From NCBI RefSeq assembly GCF_042678185.1, contig NZ_JBHUDQ010000014.1: a stretch of 64,000 nt of DNA. One strand, written 5' to 3'. The notes beneath the pieces are model-generated. The model was not told the origin of the DNA. It searched no databases and saw only the letters and a program-made list of their open reading frames with translations. Position numbers and translations under genes: made by a program. Shown piece after piece: positions 1-7,494 of this stretch; position 1 is the first letter of the stretch, and every line of letters starts with the position of its first letter. This DNA comes from Ramlibacter ginsenosidimutans (GTDB lineage: Bacteria; Pseudomonadota; Gammaproteobacteria; Burkholderiales; Burkholderiaceae_C).

Positions 1-394
1 TCCACTCGCGCACCTCGGCGCGCGTTGCATCGGGCTTCTGTTCCAGCAGCTCCTTGGCCGCCATGACCATGCCCGGCGTGCAGAAGCCGCATTGCAGCGC
101 GTTGTGCCGCACGAAGGCGGCCTGCAGGTCGGCGACGTCGCCGTCCGCGCTCACGCCCTCGATCGTGCGGACGCTGCGGCCATCGGCCTGCACCGCCAGC
201 GTCAGGCAACCGCGCACGATGTGGCCGTCGACCTCCACCGTGCAGGCGCCGCAGACGCCGTGCTCGCAGCCGAGGTGCGAACCCTTGAGGCCCAGCGGGC
301 CGCGCAGGAAGTCGACGAGATGCTGGCGCGGTTCGACGGCGCGGCGTTGCGCCTGGCCGTTGACGGTGACTTCGATGGTGTGCAGTTCGGGCAT
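1..394 (-). CDS. (2Fe-2S)-binding subunit of a molybdenum hydroxylase (CoxS/XdhA type), partial
   Basis: This is the small iron-sulphur subunit of a xanthine/CO/aldehyde dehydrogenase-type complex, which passes electrons from the molybdopterin site to FAD. The visible 131 residues carry the plant-type ferredoxin cysteine cluster (GCEHGVCGACTVEVDG) and the start of the all-helical second domain with CGFCTPGMVM, so both cluster-binding domains are represented. The ATG at 392-394 gives the usual family N-terminus. The C-terminus runs off the left window edge. The FAD subunit lies 11 bases upstream on the same strand, so the large catalytic subunit is expected just left of the window. The family is clear; the substrate cannot be read from this piece. 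Confidence 0.93.
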   Translation of the reverse strand, partial: MPELHTIEVTVNGQAQRRAVEPRQHLVDFLRGPLGLKGSHLGCEHGVCGACTVEVDGHIVRGCLTLAVQADGRSVRTIEGVSADGDVADLQAAFVRHNALQCGFCTPGMVMAAKELLEQKPDATRAEVREW

Positions 395-405
395 GGAGGT
401 CGGGT

Positions 406-1281
406 TCAGGCGGCGAGCGCGACGCGGCTGGCGTGCGCGGCGGTGAGCAGGCGGCGCGCGAGGACGGCGGCGAGGTGCCGCTTCGTCTCGACGGCGTGGT
501 ACAGGTCGGACAGCGGATCCAGCTCGGCCTTCAGGGTGGCGATCGCGATCTCGATGTTGCCCGCGGTGAGTTCCTTGCCCGAGAGCAGCGCCTCGGTGCG
601 CGGCACGCGCAAGGCCGTGGGGCCGACCGAAAGGAACCCGAGGCGGACCCGGCGCGCCACGGTCCCGTCGAACTGCGCCGCCACCGCGAGCCCCGCGGCT
701 GCGTAGTCGCCGCGCCGGCGTGCCAGCTCGTCGAAGCCGAACCAGTCGCCCGCCGCCGCCACGGGCACCTCCGCGCCTAGCAGCAACTCGTCGGGCTCCA
801 TGGCGGTGGTGAGGATGGAGCGGAAGAAATTGCGCGCGGGCACGCTGCGGCGCCCGCGCGGGCCTTGCAGCACCACCGTGCCTTCGAGCGTGACCAGGCA
901 CGCCGGCCATTCCGCCGCAGGGTCCGCGTAGGCGAGCGAGCCGCCCCAGGTGCCCACGTTGCGGATGGCGCGGTGGGCGATGTGGGGTGCGGCCGCCGCG
1001 AGCAGGGGCGCATGCTCGGCCACCAGGGGTGACGATTCGATCTCGCCATGCGTCGCGAGGGCGCCGATCCAGAGCTGCTCGCCGCGCCGCTCGATGCCGC
1101 GCAGTGCCGCGATGCCGCCGATGTCCACCAGCATCTGCGGCTCCGACAGGCGCAGGTTCAGCGTGGCGAGCAGCGTCTGGCCGCCGGCGAGCAGGCGCGC
1201 GCCCTCGCCGTGCTGCTGCAGCTGCGCGATCGCCTCTTCGATGGAGCGGACGCGCACGTAGTCGAAGCGCGGGGCCTTCAT
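406..1281 (-). CDS. FAD-binding subunit of a molybdenum hydroxylase (CoxM/XdhB type)
   Basis: This is a 291-residue FAD-binding subunit of the xanthine dehydrogenase/CO dehydrogenase family. It shows the first FAD loop (AGGQTL, near residue 33) and the second glycine-rich loop (NVGTWGGSLAYADPAAEWP, near residue 108), followed by the CO dehydrogenase flavoprotein C-terminal domain. Length is normal for CoxM. It probably forms a heterotrimer with the iron-sulphur subunit encoded 11 bases downstream and a molybdopterin subunit beyond the window edge. It is transcribed divergently from the TetR-type gene at 1375, with a palindromic operator in between, so local TetR control is likely. The substrate is unknown. 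Confidence 0.93.
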   Translation of the reverse strand: MKAPRFDYVRVRSIEEAIAQLQQHGEGARLLAGGQTLLATLNLRLSEPQMLVDIGGIAALRGIERRGEQLWIGALATHGEIESSPLVAEHAPLLAAAAPHIAHRAIRNVGTWGGSLAYADPAAEWPACLVTLEGTVVLQGPRGRRSVPARNFFRSILTTAMEPDELLLGAEVPVAAAGDWFGFDELARRRGDYAAAGLAVAAQFDGTVARRVRLGFLSVGPTALRVPRTEALLSGKELTAGNIEIAIATLKAELDPLSDLYHAVETKRHLAAVLARRLLTAAHASRVALAA

Positions 1282-1347
1282 GGGGTGGGCTCTTCCTGGT
1301 TGGGGCGCGCTCCGGGGTGGGAAGCCGCGCCGCTTCGGGTTAGCATA

Positions 1348-1363
1348 TTGACCAGATGTTCAA
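1348..1363. promoter_or_regulatory. Inverted repeat, candidate TetR operator in a divergent intergenic region
   Basis: The 16-base sequence TTGACCAGATGTTCAA is an imperfect palindrome; 12 of 16 positions are symmetrical (TTGAnCAnnTGnTCAA). It lies between the divergent starts of the molybdenum hydroxylase FAD subunit and the TetR-type gene, where such regulators usually bind to control both directions. Binding is inferred from position and symmetry. Confidence 0.55.
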
Positions 1364-1374
1364 CAATCATAGGA

Positions 1375-2097
1375 ATGGCCGAACGATCGGACCATGGGCC
1401 TGGGCCCCGGACAAACCCTAGCGGCGTCGGCAGTGCGCGCGCTGCGACGGTCGCGAAGTCCGTGCAGGCGGAGCCGGCGCCGCGCCGGCGCATGAGCGTC
1501 GCCGAGCGCGAACGGCACATCGTCGACGGCGCCATCACCTTCTTTTCCGAGCACGGGCTCGACGCGCAGATGCGCGAACTGGCCAGCGCCATCGGCGTGA
1601 CCCACACGCTGGTCTATCACTACTTCCCCACCAAGCAGGCGCTGGTCGACCGCGTGTACCAGGAGGTGTTCGCGGGCCGCTGGAAGAAGGAGTGGGAACA
1701 GCTGCTGGACCGCCGCGACCTCGGCGTCGAGGACAAGCTGGTGCGCTTCTACATCGCCTACTCGCGCGCGGTGCTGACGCGCGACTTCGTGCGCATCATG
1801 GTGTTCTCGGGCCTGAGCGACCGCAGCATCCCGGACCGCTACTTCGCGTTGCTGGCCGAGCGCCTGTTCCCGCGCCTGCTCCGAGAGACCCGCCGCCACC
1901 GCGGCAGCCGCGCGCGCGGCGCGCCGAGCGTGCGCGAATATGAGCTGCTGATGGGCCTGCACGGAGGCATCTTCTATGGCGGCGTGCGCTGGTTCGTGTA
2001 CGGCCAGCCTATCCACCCGCAGCAGCCGCCGCTGGACGACGCGACCGTGATCACGGACCGCGTGCGCAGCTACCTGGACGCCAGCCTCTCGCTGTAG
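1375..2097 (+). CDS. TetR/AcrR family transcriptional regulator
   Basis: This is a 240-residue TetR-type repressor. The N-terminal helix-turn-helix is clear (MRELASAIGVTHTLVYHYFP, then KQALVDRVYQEVF); the rest is a divergent ligand-binding/dimerisation domain that does not name a ligand. A low-complexity N-terminal stretch of about 39 residues precedes MSVAERERHIVDGA, and the ATG at 1492 is a credible alternative start; neither has a strong ribosome site. The gene is divergent from the molybdenum hydroxylase genes and downstream of a palindromic site at 1348-1363, so it probably represses that operon and itself. Confidence 0.88.
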   Translation: MAERSDHGPGPRTNPSGVGSARAATVAKSVQAEPAPRRRMSVAERERHIVDGAITFFSEHGLDAQMRELASAIGVTHTLVYHYFPTKQALVDRVYQEVFAGRWKKEWEQLLDRRDLGVEDKLVRFYIAYSRAVLTRDFVRIMVFSGLSDRSIPDRYFALLAERLFPRLLRETRRHRGSRARGAPSVREYELLMGLHGGIFYGGVRWFVYGQPIHPQQPPLDDATVITDRVRSYLDASLSL

Positions 2098-2114
2098 CAC
2101 GCGCGCCGCCGCGA

Positions 2115-2144
2115 TTGCGCGCGAGCCTCGTGCGCTCCTATACT
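2115..2144 (+). promoter_or_regulatory. Candidate sigma70-type promoter giving a leaderless mRNA
   Basis: A TTGCGC -35 (2115-2120) and a TATACT -10 (2139-2144) are separated by 18 bases. The -10 ends only six bases before the ATG at 2151, so transcription would begin at or next to the start codon and the mRNA would have no leader. Confidence 0.5.
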
Positions 2145-2150
2145 GCCGAA

Positions 2151-2837
2151 ATGAACGAACTAGTACATGCGAAGCGTGCTACCGGCCGGTCGGCGAAACC
2201 GGCCGTCAAGGAGCCGACCCGCACCAACGACCCGGAGCGCACGAAGGCCGACATCCTCGAGGTGGCGGCGGTGGAGTTCGGCGAAAAGGGGCTGGCCGGT
2301 GCGCGCATCGACGAGATCGCCGCGCTCACGCAGACCAGCAAGCGGATGATCTATTACTACTTCGGCAGCAAGGAGGGTCTGTACCTCGCCGTGCTGGAAG
2401 AGTCGTACAAGCGCGTGCGCGACATCGAGGCCGAACTGCACCTGCAGGACCTCGAGCCCGAGCAGGCCCTGCGCCGGCTGGTGGCCTTCACTTTCGACCA
2501 CCACCTCTCCCACGAGAACTACATCCGGCTGGTGATGTCCGAGAACATCCACCGCGGGCAGTACATCAAGCAGTCGAAGAACATCCAGGCGCTCAACGTC
2601 CCGGCGATCGCGGCCATCCGGCACCTGTACCAGCGCGGCCTGAAGGCCGGCGTGTTCCGCCCCGGCCTGGATCCGGTGGACATCCATGCGTCCATCTCGG
2701 CGCTGAGCTTCTTCAACGTGTCCAACCGCCATACCTTCGGCGTGATCTTCAAGCTCGACACGCGCTCACCCGCCTACATCGCGCACCGCCGCGACAACGT
2801 GGTCGAGATGGTCGTGCGCTTCATGCGCGCGGACTGA
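2151..2837 (+). CDS. TetR/AcrR family regulator, probable regulator of the adjacent TRAP/hydroaromatic cluster
   Basis: This is a 228-residue TetR-type regulator. The DNA-binding helix-turn-helix is at about residues 45-75 (IDEIAALTQTSKRMIYYYFG, then SKEGLYLAVLEESYKRV). The C-terminal domain resembles the TetR_C family seen in regulators of aromatic and hydroaromatic catabolism. The ATG at 2151 was chosen because a good -10 hexamer lies six bases upstream. The gene is co-directional with the TRAP transporter operon starting at 2986, 148 bases downstream, which makes it the natural candidate regulator. Its ligand, perhaps quinate, shikimate or dehydroshikimate, is inference from context. Confidence 0.88.
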   Translation: MNELVHAKRATGRSAKPAVKEPTRTNDPERTKADILEVAAVEFGEKGLAGARIDEIAALTQTSKRMIYYYFGSKEGLYLAVLEESYKRVRDIEAELHLQDLEPEQALRRLVAFTFDHHLSHENYIRLVMSENIHRGQYIKQSKNIQALNVPAIAAIRHLYQRGLKAGVFRPGLDPVDIHASISALSFFNVSNRHTFGVIFKLDTRSPAYIAHRRDNVVEMVVRFMRAD

Positions 2838-2882
2838 GCACCACCTCTTCCTGCGGGACGCGTTCGCCAGCGCGCGAGGTCA

Positions 2883-2936
2883 TCCGTCCGTATTAGGGTC
2901 ATTACGGATAACGATGAATTAACCGGATGGTACATT
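2883..2936 (+). promoter_or_regulatory. Promoter/operator region of the TRAP-hydroaromatic operon
   Basis: The 148-base gap before the permease gene contains TCCGTCCG (2883-2890), an AT-rich block starting CATTACGGAT (2900-2924) and a TACATT hexamer (2931-2936) that could be a -10 without a good -35. An activator-dependent or repressed promoter is likely. The first two elements recur in the same order upstream of the iclR-type gene at 62.9 kb. Confidence 0.4.
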
Positions 2937-2985
2937 TTGCGCTCGTTCCGCGGACCTGTCCCCGCACCCGCAACGGAGCCAGAAC

Positions 2986-4884
2986 ATGAACCATGCCATC
3001 GCGAGCCCCGAGGGCGATTCCATTGCAGTGGCGGCAGCCAATACGGTCGCCCTGCCGCATCGCCCCTTCTCGCCGCGCATCGAGCATGTGTTCGACGTGC
3101 TGCTCGCGCTGGTGCTGTTTCTCGAACTGCTGCTGCTGTTCGGAAACACGGCCCTGCGCGGCATGTTCAACACGTCGGTGGTGTGGGCCAATGAAGTGGC
3201 CGAGTATTCGCTGACGAGCCTCGCGTTCATCGGCGGCGCGATCGCGTACCACCGCGGCCTGCACCTGGTGGTGCGCATCGGCATCGACCAGTTGCCCAGG
3301 CGCTGGCAGGACTACGCCGAATGTGCGCGGCACTATTTCGTGATCGCCGTGGCCATTGTCGCCCTGTGCTACGCCTACCCCATGTGGCACGATTCCTGGA
3401 ACGTCCTGACGGTGGTGCTGCAGATCCCGAAGTCGTGGACCTTGCTGCCCTTCTTCATCGGCATGGGCCTGACGGTGGTCTTCGCGCTGGCGGAGCTGCG
3501 CCGGCACACGCTGCAGGAAAACATCGTCGCCGGCATGGCGGTGGGCGTGCTGGCGCTGGCCTGGTTCCTGGCCCAGTATTTCACCGGCCCCTGGACCGGC
3601 AGCCCGGCCATCCTCATCGCGCTGCTGCTGCTGCTGTTCCTGGTGTTTGCCGGCGTGCCGATCGCGTACGTGCTCTCGGTCACTGCCTACATCTGCATCT
3701 ACAGCTCGGGCGAGGACCCGATGGCCGTGTCGCTGGCCATGTCCAACGGCATCAGCAGCTTCATCCTGCTGGCCGTCCCCTTCTTCATCCTGGCCGGCAA
3801 CGTCATGACCGACGGCGGCCTCACCAAGCCGCTGGCCGACTGGGTGACCGCGATGGTCGGCCGCATGCGCGGCGGACTGCTGCAGGCGCTGGTGGTGGCG
3901 ATGTACATCTTCTCCGGCATCTCGGGCTCCAAGATCGCCGACGTTGCCGCGGTCGGCACCACGCTCAAGGGCATGCTCAAGGAGCAGGGCTACGACCCGG
4001 CGGAAAGCGCCGCCGTCCTGTCGGCCGCCGGCATCATGGGCGAGACGATCCCGCCCAGCCTCGTGATGATGGTGCTGGCTTCGATCACCACGCTGTCCGT
4101 CGCCACCTTCTTCGTCGCCGGCGTCGTCCCCGCCGCGGTGCTGGGCGTGTGCCTCATGATCATCATCCACCGGCGCGCAAAGAAGCACGATTGGCCGCGC
4201 TGTGCACCGATCTCCTGGCCCGAGCGCCTGCGCCTCTCCGGCCGCGCGCTGCCCGCCCTGGCGGTCCCGGTCATCCTGATCATCGGCATCGTCGGCGGCA
4301 TCGCGACCACGACCGAGGTGTCCTCGATCGCCGTGGTGTTCTCCATCCTGGTCTCGGTCTTCATCTACCGCGGCATGAACATGCGCAAGTTCATCCGGAC
4401 CCTGGCGACCTCGGCCGCGATGGCCGGGATGGTGCTGTTCATGGTCAGCGCGGGCAGCGCCTTCTCCTGGACGCTCGCGATCACGGGCCTGCAGACTGTC
4501 GTGTCGGACTTCCTGGCGCTGCTCGGCGGCTCGACCTTTGCCTTCATGGTCTTCTCGGTCGTGCTGATGGTGATCATGGGCTCCATCCTGGAAGGCCTGC
4601 CTTCGCTGCTGATCTTCGGGCCCATGCTGCTGCAGCTGACGAGGAACTACGGCATCGACCCCATGGCCTACGGCATCGTGATCATCATCTCGATGGGCAT
4701 CGGCACCTTCATCCCGCCCTTCGGCGTCTGCTACTTCGTGACCTGCTCCGTGATGGACACCACCGTCGAACGGGTGACGCCCCGCTTCCTGCCCTACCTG
4801 GCCATGCTGCTGATCGGCCTGGTGTTCATCGCGTTGTTCCCGGCCATCAGCCTGGCCCTGCCCCACGCCTTCAACCTTCACTGA
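2986..4884 (+). CDS. TRAP transporter, fused small (DctQ) and large (DctM) membrane subunits
   Basis: This 632-residue inner-membrane protein fuses the four-helix DctQ-like subunit (about residues 25-195) to the DctM-like permease (about residues 205-632). DctM signatures include PFFILAGNVMTDGGLTKPLA, the SGSKIADVAAVG and GETIPPSLVM loops and GTFIPPFGVCYFV near the end. With the periplasmic receptor encoded 25 bases downstream it forms a sodium-driven high-affinity importer for an organic acid. The genes downstream encode hydroaromatic catabolic enzymes, so quinate, shikimate or a related acid is the likely cargo (inference). Fused QM subunits are common in this family. A GGAGCC ribosome site precedes the ATG. 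Confidence 0.95.
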   Translation: MNHAIASPEGDSIAVAAANTVALPHRPFSPRIEHVFDVLLALVLFLELLLLFGNTALRGMFNTSVVWANEVAEYSLTSLAFIGGAIAYHRGLHLVVRIGIDQLPRRWQDYAECARHYFVIAVAIVALCYAYPMWHDSWNVLTVVLQIPKSWTLLPFFIGMGLTVVFALAELRRHTLQENIVAGMAVGVLALAWFLAQYFTGPWTGSPAILIALLLLLFLVFAGVPIAYVLSVTAYICIYSSGEDPMAVSLAMSNGISSFILLAVPFFILAGNVMTDGGLTKPLADWVTAMVGRMRGGLLQALVVAMYIFSGISGSKIADVAAVGTTLKGMLKEQGYDPAESAAVLSAAGIMGETIPPSLVMMVLASITTLSVATFFVAGVVPAAVLGVCLMIIIHRRAKKHDWPRCAPISWPERLRLSGRALPALAVPVILIIGIVGGIATTTEVSSIAVVFSILVSVFIYRGMNMRKFIRTLATSAAMAGMVLFMVSAGSAFSWTLAITGLQTVVSDFLALLGGSTFAFMVFSVVLMVIMGSILEGLPSLLIFGPMLLQLTRNYGIDPMAYGIVIIISMGIGTFIPPFGVCYFVTCSVMDTTVERVTPRFLPYLAMLLIGLVFIALFPAISLALPHAFNLH

Positions 4885-4909
4885 CCCGTAGCCCCAAGGA
4901 GACTCACGC

Positions 4910-5932
4910 ATGAAAACCACGCCCACCCTGCTGTCCGCCGTTGCCCTGGCGGCCGCCCTGTCCTGCGCGCCGGCCCTGGCCCAGAACAAGTTCGTCCTGA
5001 AACTGGCGCACTCCGACTCGGCGGACATGACCACCTCGCGCAAGGCGGTGATGTCCGACGTGTTCGCCAAGGAAGTCAAGGCGAGGAGCGGCGGCCGCAT
5101 CGACGTGCAGGTGTTCGGCGCGGGCGCGCTGGGCGGTGAGAAGGACCTGGTGGAAGGTGTCAAGAACGGCGTGATCCAGGCCGGCCTCGCCTCCGGCGTG
5201 ATGGCCAATTTCTTCCCGAGCGCGATGGTCACCGACCTGCCCTACCTGTTTCCCAACGATGAGGTCGCGGACAAGGTGATGGACGGCCCCTTCGGCCAGA
5301 AGCTGTCGGCAGACTTCCAGGCCGCCACCGGCATGCACAACCTGTGCTTCGGCGAAGTGGGCTTCCGCCACTTCAGCACGGGCAAGACCCCGGTCCACTC
5401 GCCCAAGGACCTGAAGGGCCTGAAGATCCGCGTGCAGGAGACGCCCCTGTACGTGACCGAGATGAAGGCCCTGGGCGCGCAGCCGACGCCCATCGCGTTC
5501 CCTGAAACGTACACGGCGCTGCAGACCGGCGTGGTCGACGGCCAGGAGAACCCGCTGCCGACGTTCATCTTCGCCAAGTTCTACGAAGTGCAGAAGAACG
5601 TGACACTGGACGGCCACAACTACGGCATCGACTGGTTCGTGCTGAGCGACAAGTTCTACAAGTCGCTGCCGGCCGACCTGCAGAAGGTGGTCACCGATTC
5701 GGCGCGCGTGGCGTGCAGCGCCGAGCGCAAGGCCAACCGCACGTTCACGGCGAACGGCACCAAGATCCTGGCCGAGAAGGGTGTGACCGTCTATACGCCG
5801 ACCGCCGCCGAAATGGCGGAGTTCCGCGCCGCTGCCCAGCCGCCGGTGGTCGAGTTCCTGAAGACCAAGGTCGACCCCAAGCTGATCGACAGCATCCAGG
5901 CTGCCGTCAAGCAGGCCGAAGGCAGCAAATAA
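4910..5932 (+). CDS. TRAP transporter periplasmic substrate-binding protein (DctP family)
   Basis: This 340-residue exported receptor has a classic signal peptide (basic start, hydrophobic core, cleavage after ALA near residue 24: CAPALA-QNKFVLKLAH). DctP-family features include the segment GEVGFRHFSTGKTPVHSPKD and LKGLKIRVQETPLYVTEMKA, with the arginine that pairs with the substrate carboxylate, and the stretch TYTALQTGVVDGQENPLPT. It delivers the solute to the fused QM permease encoded just upstream. An AAGGA ribosome site precedes the ATG by about nine bases. The ligand is an acid by family rule; hydroaromatic acid is inferred from the operon. Confidence 0.95.
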   Translation: MKTTPTLLSAVALAAALSCAPALAQNKFVLKLAHSDSADMTTSRKAVMSDVFAKEVKARSGGRIDVQVFGAGALGGEKDLVEGVKNGVIQAGLASGVMANFFPSAMVTDLPYLFPNDEVADKVMDGPFGQKLSADFQAATGMHNLCFGEVGFRHFSTGKTPVHSPKDLKGLKIRVQETPLYVTEMKALGAQPTPIAFPETYTALQTGVVDGQENPLPTFIFAKFYEVQKNVTLDGHNYGIDWFVLSDKFYKSLPADLQKVVTDSARVACSAERKANRTFTANGTKILAEKGVTVYTPTAAEMAEFRAAAQPPVVEFLKTKVDPKLIDSIQAAVKQAEGSK

Positions 5933-5952
5933 GGCACGGGCCGGGGCACGGG

Positions 5953-7011
5953 ATGACGGCGACCGTTCGATGGGGCGTACTGGGCGCGGCAGCGATCGCG
6001 ACCGGACGCACCATGCCGGCAATGCGCGAAGCGCCCAGCGCCACCCTCGTGGCGCTGGCGTCGCGCGATCCGGCCAAGGGTCGCCGCGTCGCGCAGGAGT
6101 TCGCGATCCCGCGCGTCCACGCCACGTACGAAGCGCTGCTGGCGGACCCCGAGGTGGACGCCGTCTACGTGCCGCTGCCGAACCAGCTGCATTTCGAATG
6201 GTCGCTGCGCGCCTTGCAGGCCGGCAAGCACGTGCTCTGCGAAAAGCCGCTGTGCATCAGCTCGGAGCAGGTCCAGCGCCTCTGTGCCGCGCGTGACCGC
6301 AGCGGCAGGCACATCGAGGAAGCCTTCGCCTTCCGCAACCATCCGCAGTGGGCGAAGCTCGCCGGGATCATTGCAGCGGGAACGATCGGGGACGTGCGCG
6401 CCGTGCATGCCACCCTGGCCAAGCAATTCTTTGATCCCGCCGACGTGCGCAACCAGCTCGAAGCCGGCGGCGGCGCGCTTTACGACCTGGGCTCGTACGC
6501 GATCAGCGCGTGCAATCTCGTGTTCGGTCGGCCGCCTGCGCGCGTCGTGGCGGCCCTGGAGCGCGATCCCGCCTTCGGGATCGATCGCCTGTCCAGCGCA
6601 CTGCTCGATTACGGCGACCGGCATGCAGCCTTCACCGTGGGCACCCAAGCCGGCTCCGACGCGTGGGGCACGCACCAGCAGTTCTCCGTGCTGGGCTCGC
6701 GCGGCTGGTTGCGCATGAACTTCCCGTTCGCCCACGCGCGCCCGACGGCATGCCAGATCGAAGTCGGCGATGCGGGCAGCGTCGGCGCATTCCCGAGCGC
6801 GACCTTTTCCTTCGAGCCGGCGAACCATTACCTGCTGCAGGTCGAGCGCTTCTCGCGGCGGCTGCTCGGCGACGCCGTGCCGGGCTGGCCCATCGAGGAT
6901 GCGCTGGACACGATGCGGACCATCGAGGCACTGTTCGCCTCGGCGCGCCAGGGCGCCTGGCAGGACGTCGCATCCTGCACGGCTCTTCCAGCAAGTGCAC
7001 CTGCCACCTGA
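5953..7011 (+). CDS. Gfo/Idh/MocA family NAD(P)-dependent oxidoreductase
   Basis: This is a 352-residue dehydrogenase of the Gfo/Idh/MocA family. The N-terminal Rossmann fold starts with VRWGVLGAAAIATGRTMPAM; the family motif is EKP (HVLCEKPLCIS, about residue 93), followed by the conserved AFAFRNHPQW segment. The C-terminal GFO_IDH_MocA domain includes GGGALYDLGSYAI. It oxidises or reduces a ring hydroxyl or sugar-like polyol with NAD(P). In an operon with dehydroquinase and a dehydroshikimate dehydratase it may act on quinate, shikimate or a related cyclitol (inference). The ATG at 5953 removes a long out-of-family upstream extension that overlaps dctP. Confidence 0.9.
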   Translation: MTATVRWGVLGAAAIATGRTMPAMREAPSATLVALASRDPAKGRRVAQEFAIPRVHATYEALLADPEVDAVYVPLPNQLHFEWSLRALQAGKHVLCEKPLCISSEQVQRLCAARDRSGRHIEEAFAFRNHPQWAKLAGIIAAGTIGDVRAVHATLAKQFFDPADVRNQLEAGGGALYDLGSYAISACNLVFGRPPARVVAALERDPAFGIDRLSSALLDYGDRHAAFTVGTQAGSDAWGTHQQFSVLGSRGWLRMNFPFAHARPTACQIEVGDAGSVGAFPSATFSFEPANHYLLQVERFSRRLLGDAVPGWPIEDALDTMRTIEALFASARQGAWQDVASCTALPASAPAT

Positions 7012-7020
7012 CAGACCGCC

Positions 7021-7494
7021 ATGAAGAAGATCCTCATCCTCAACGGCCCCAACCTGAACCTGCTCGGCACGCGCGAGCCGGCGCTGTACGGCTCCACCAG
7101 CCTCGCGGACGTGGAGGCGATGTGCCGCGCCGCCGCCGAGCGCCTGGGCTACGAGGCCGAGTGCTTCCAGAGCAACTGGGAAGGCGCGCTGATCGACAAG
7201 ATCCACGAGTACGGTCGCCTTTTCAAGCAGGGCGAGGCCCTCGGCTGCGTGTTCAACCCCGCCGCCTTCACCCACACCTCGGTCGCGCTGCAGGATGCGA
7301 TCAAGGGCGTGGACGGCCTGCCCGTGATCGAGTGCCACATCTCGAACGTGCACGCGCGCGAGCCGTTCCGCAACCATTCGTGGATCTCCCCGGCGGCAGC
7401 CGGCATCGTGATCGGCTTCGGCGTGCAAGGCTACGTCATCGCGATGCAAGGCCTCGTGCGCACCCAGGATCCCGACAACCCCCGACTCACATGA
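7021..7494 (+). CDS. aroQ: Type II 3-dehydroquinate dehydratase
   Basis: This 157-residue enzyme interconverts 3-dehydroquinate and 3-dehydroshikimate. The type II signature is complete: LILNGPNLNLLGTREPALYG at the N-terminus with the catalytic loop Arg18 and Tyr23, NPAAFTHTSVALQDA, the ECHISNVHAREPFR histidine segment, and ISPAAAGIVIGFGVQGY. Type II enzymes serve both biosynthesis and catabolism. Its place between a TRAP importer and dehydroshikimate dehydratase genes favours a catabolic role here, equivalent to QuiB/QutE function. It starts nine bases after the oxidoreductase stop and overlaps the next gene by ATGA. Confidence 0.96.
   Translation: MKKILILNGPNLNLLGTREPALYGSTSLADVEAMCRAAAERLGYEAECFQSNWEGALIDKIHEYGRLFKQGEALGCVFNPAAFTHTSVALQDAIKGVDGLPVIECHISNVHAREPFRNHSWISPAAAGIVIGFGVQGYVIAMQGLVRTQDPDNPRLT

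Noticed and set aside
1048..1374. An N-terminal extension of the first TetR gene across the FAD-subunit gene
   Set aside because: It would overlap the divergent gene and its operator, and the added residues have no family similarity.
2902..5232. A minus-strand open frame of 776 codons opposite the TRAP genes
   Set aside because: The Asp/His/Gln-rich translation is the reverse complement of membrane-protein codons, and it has no recognisable domain.
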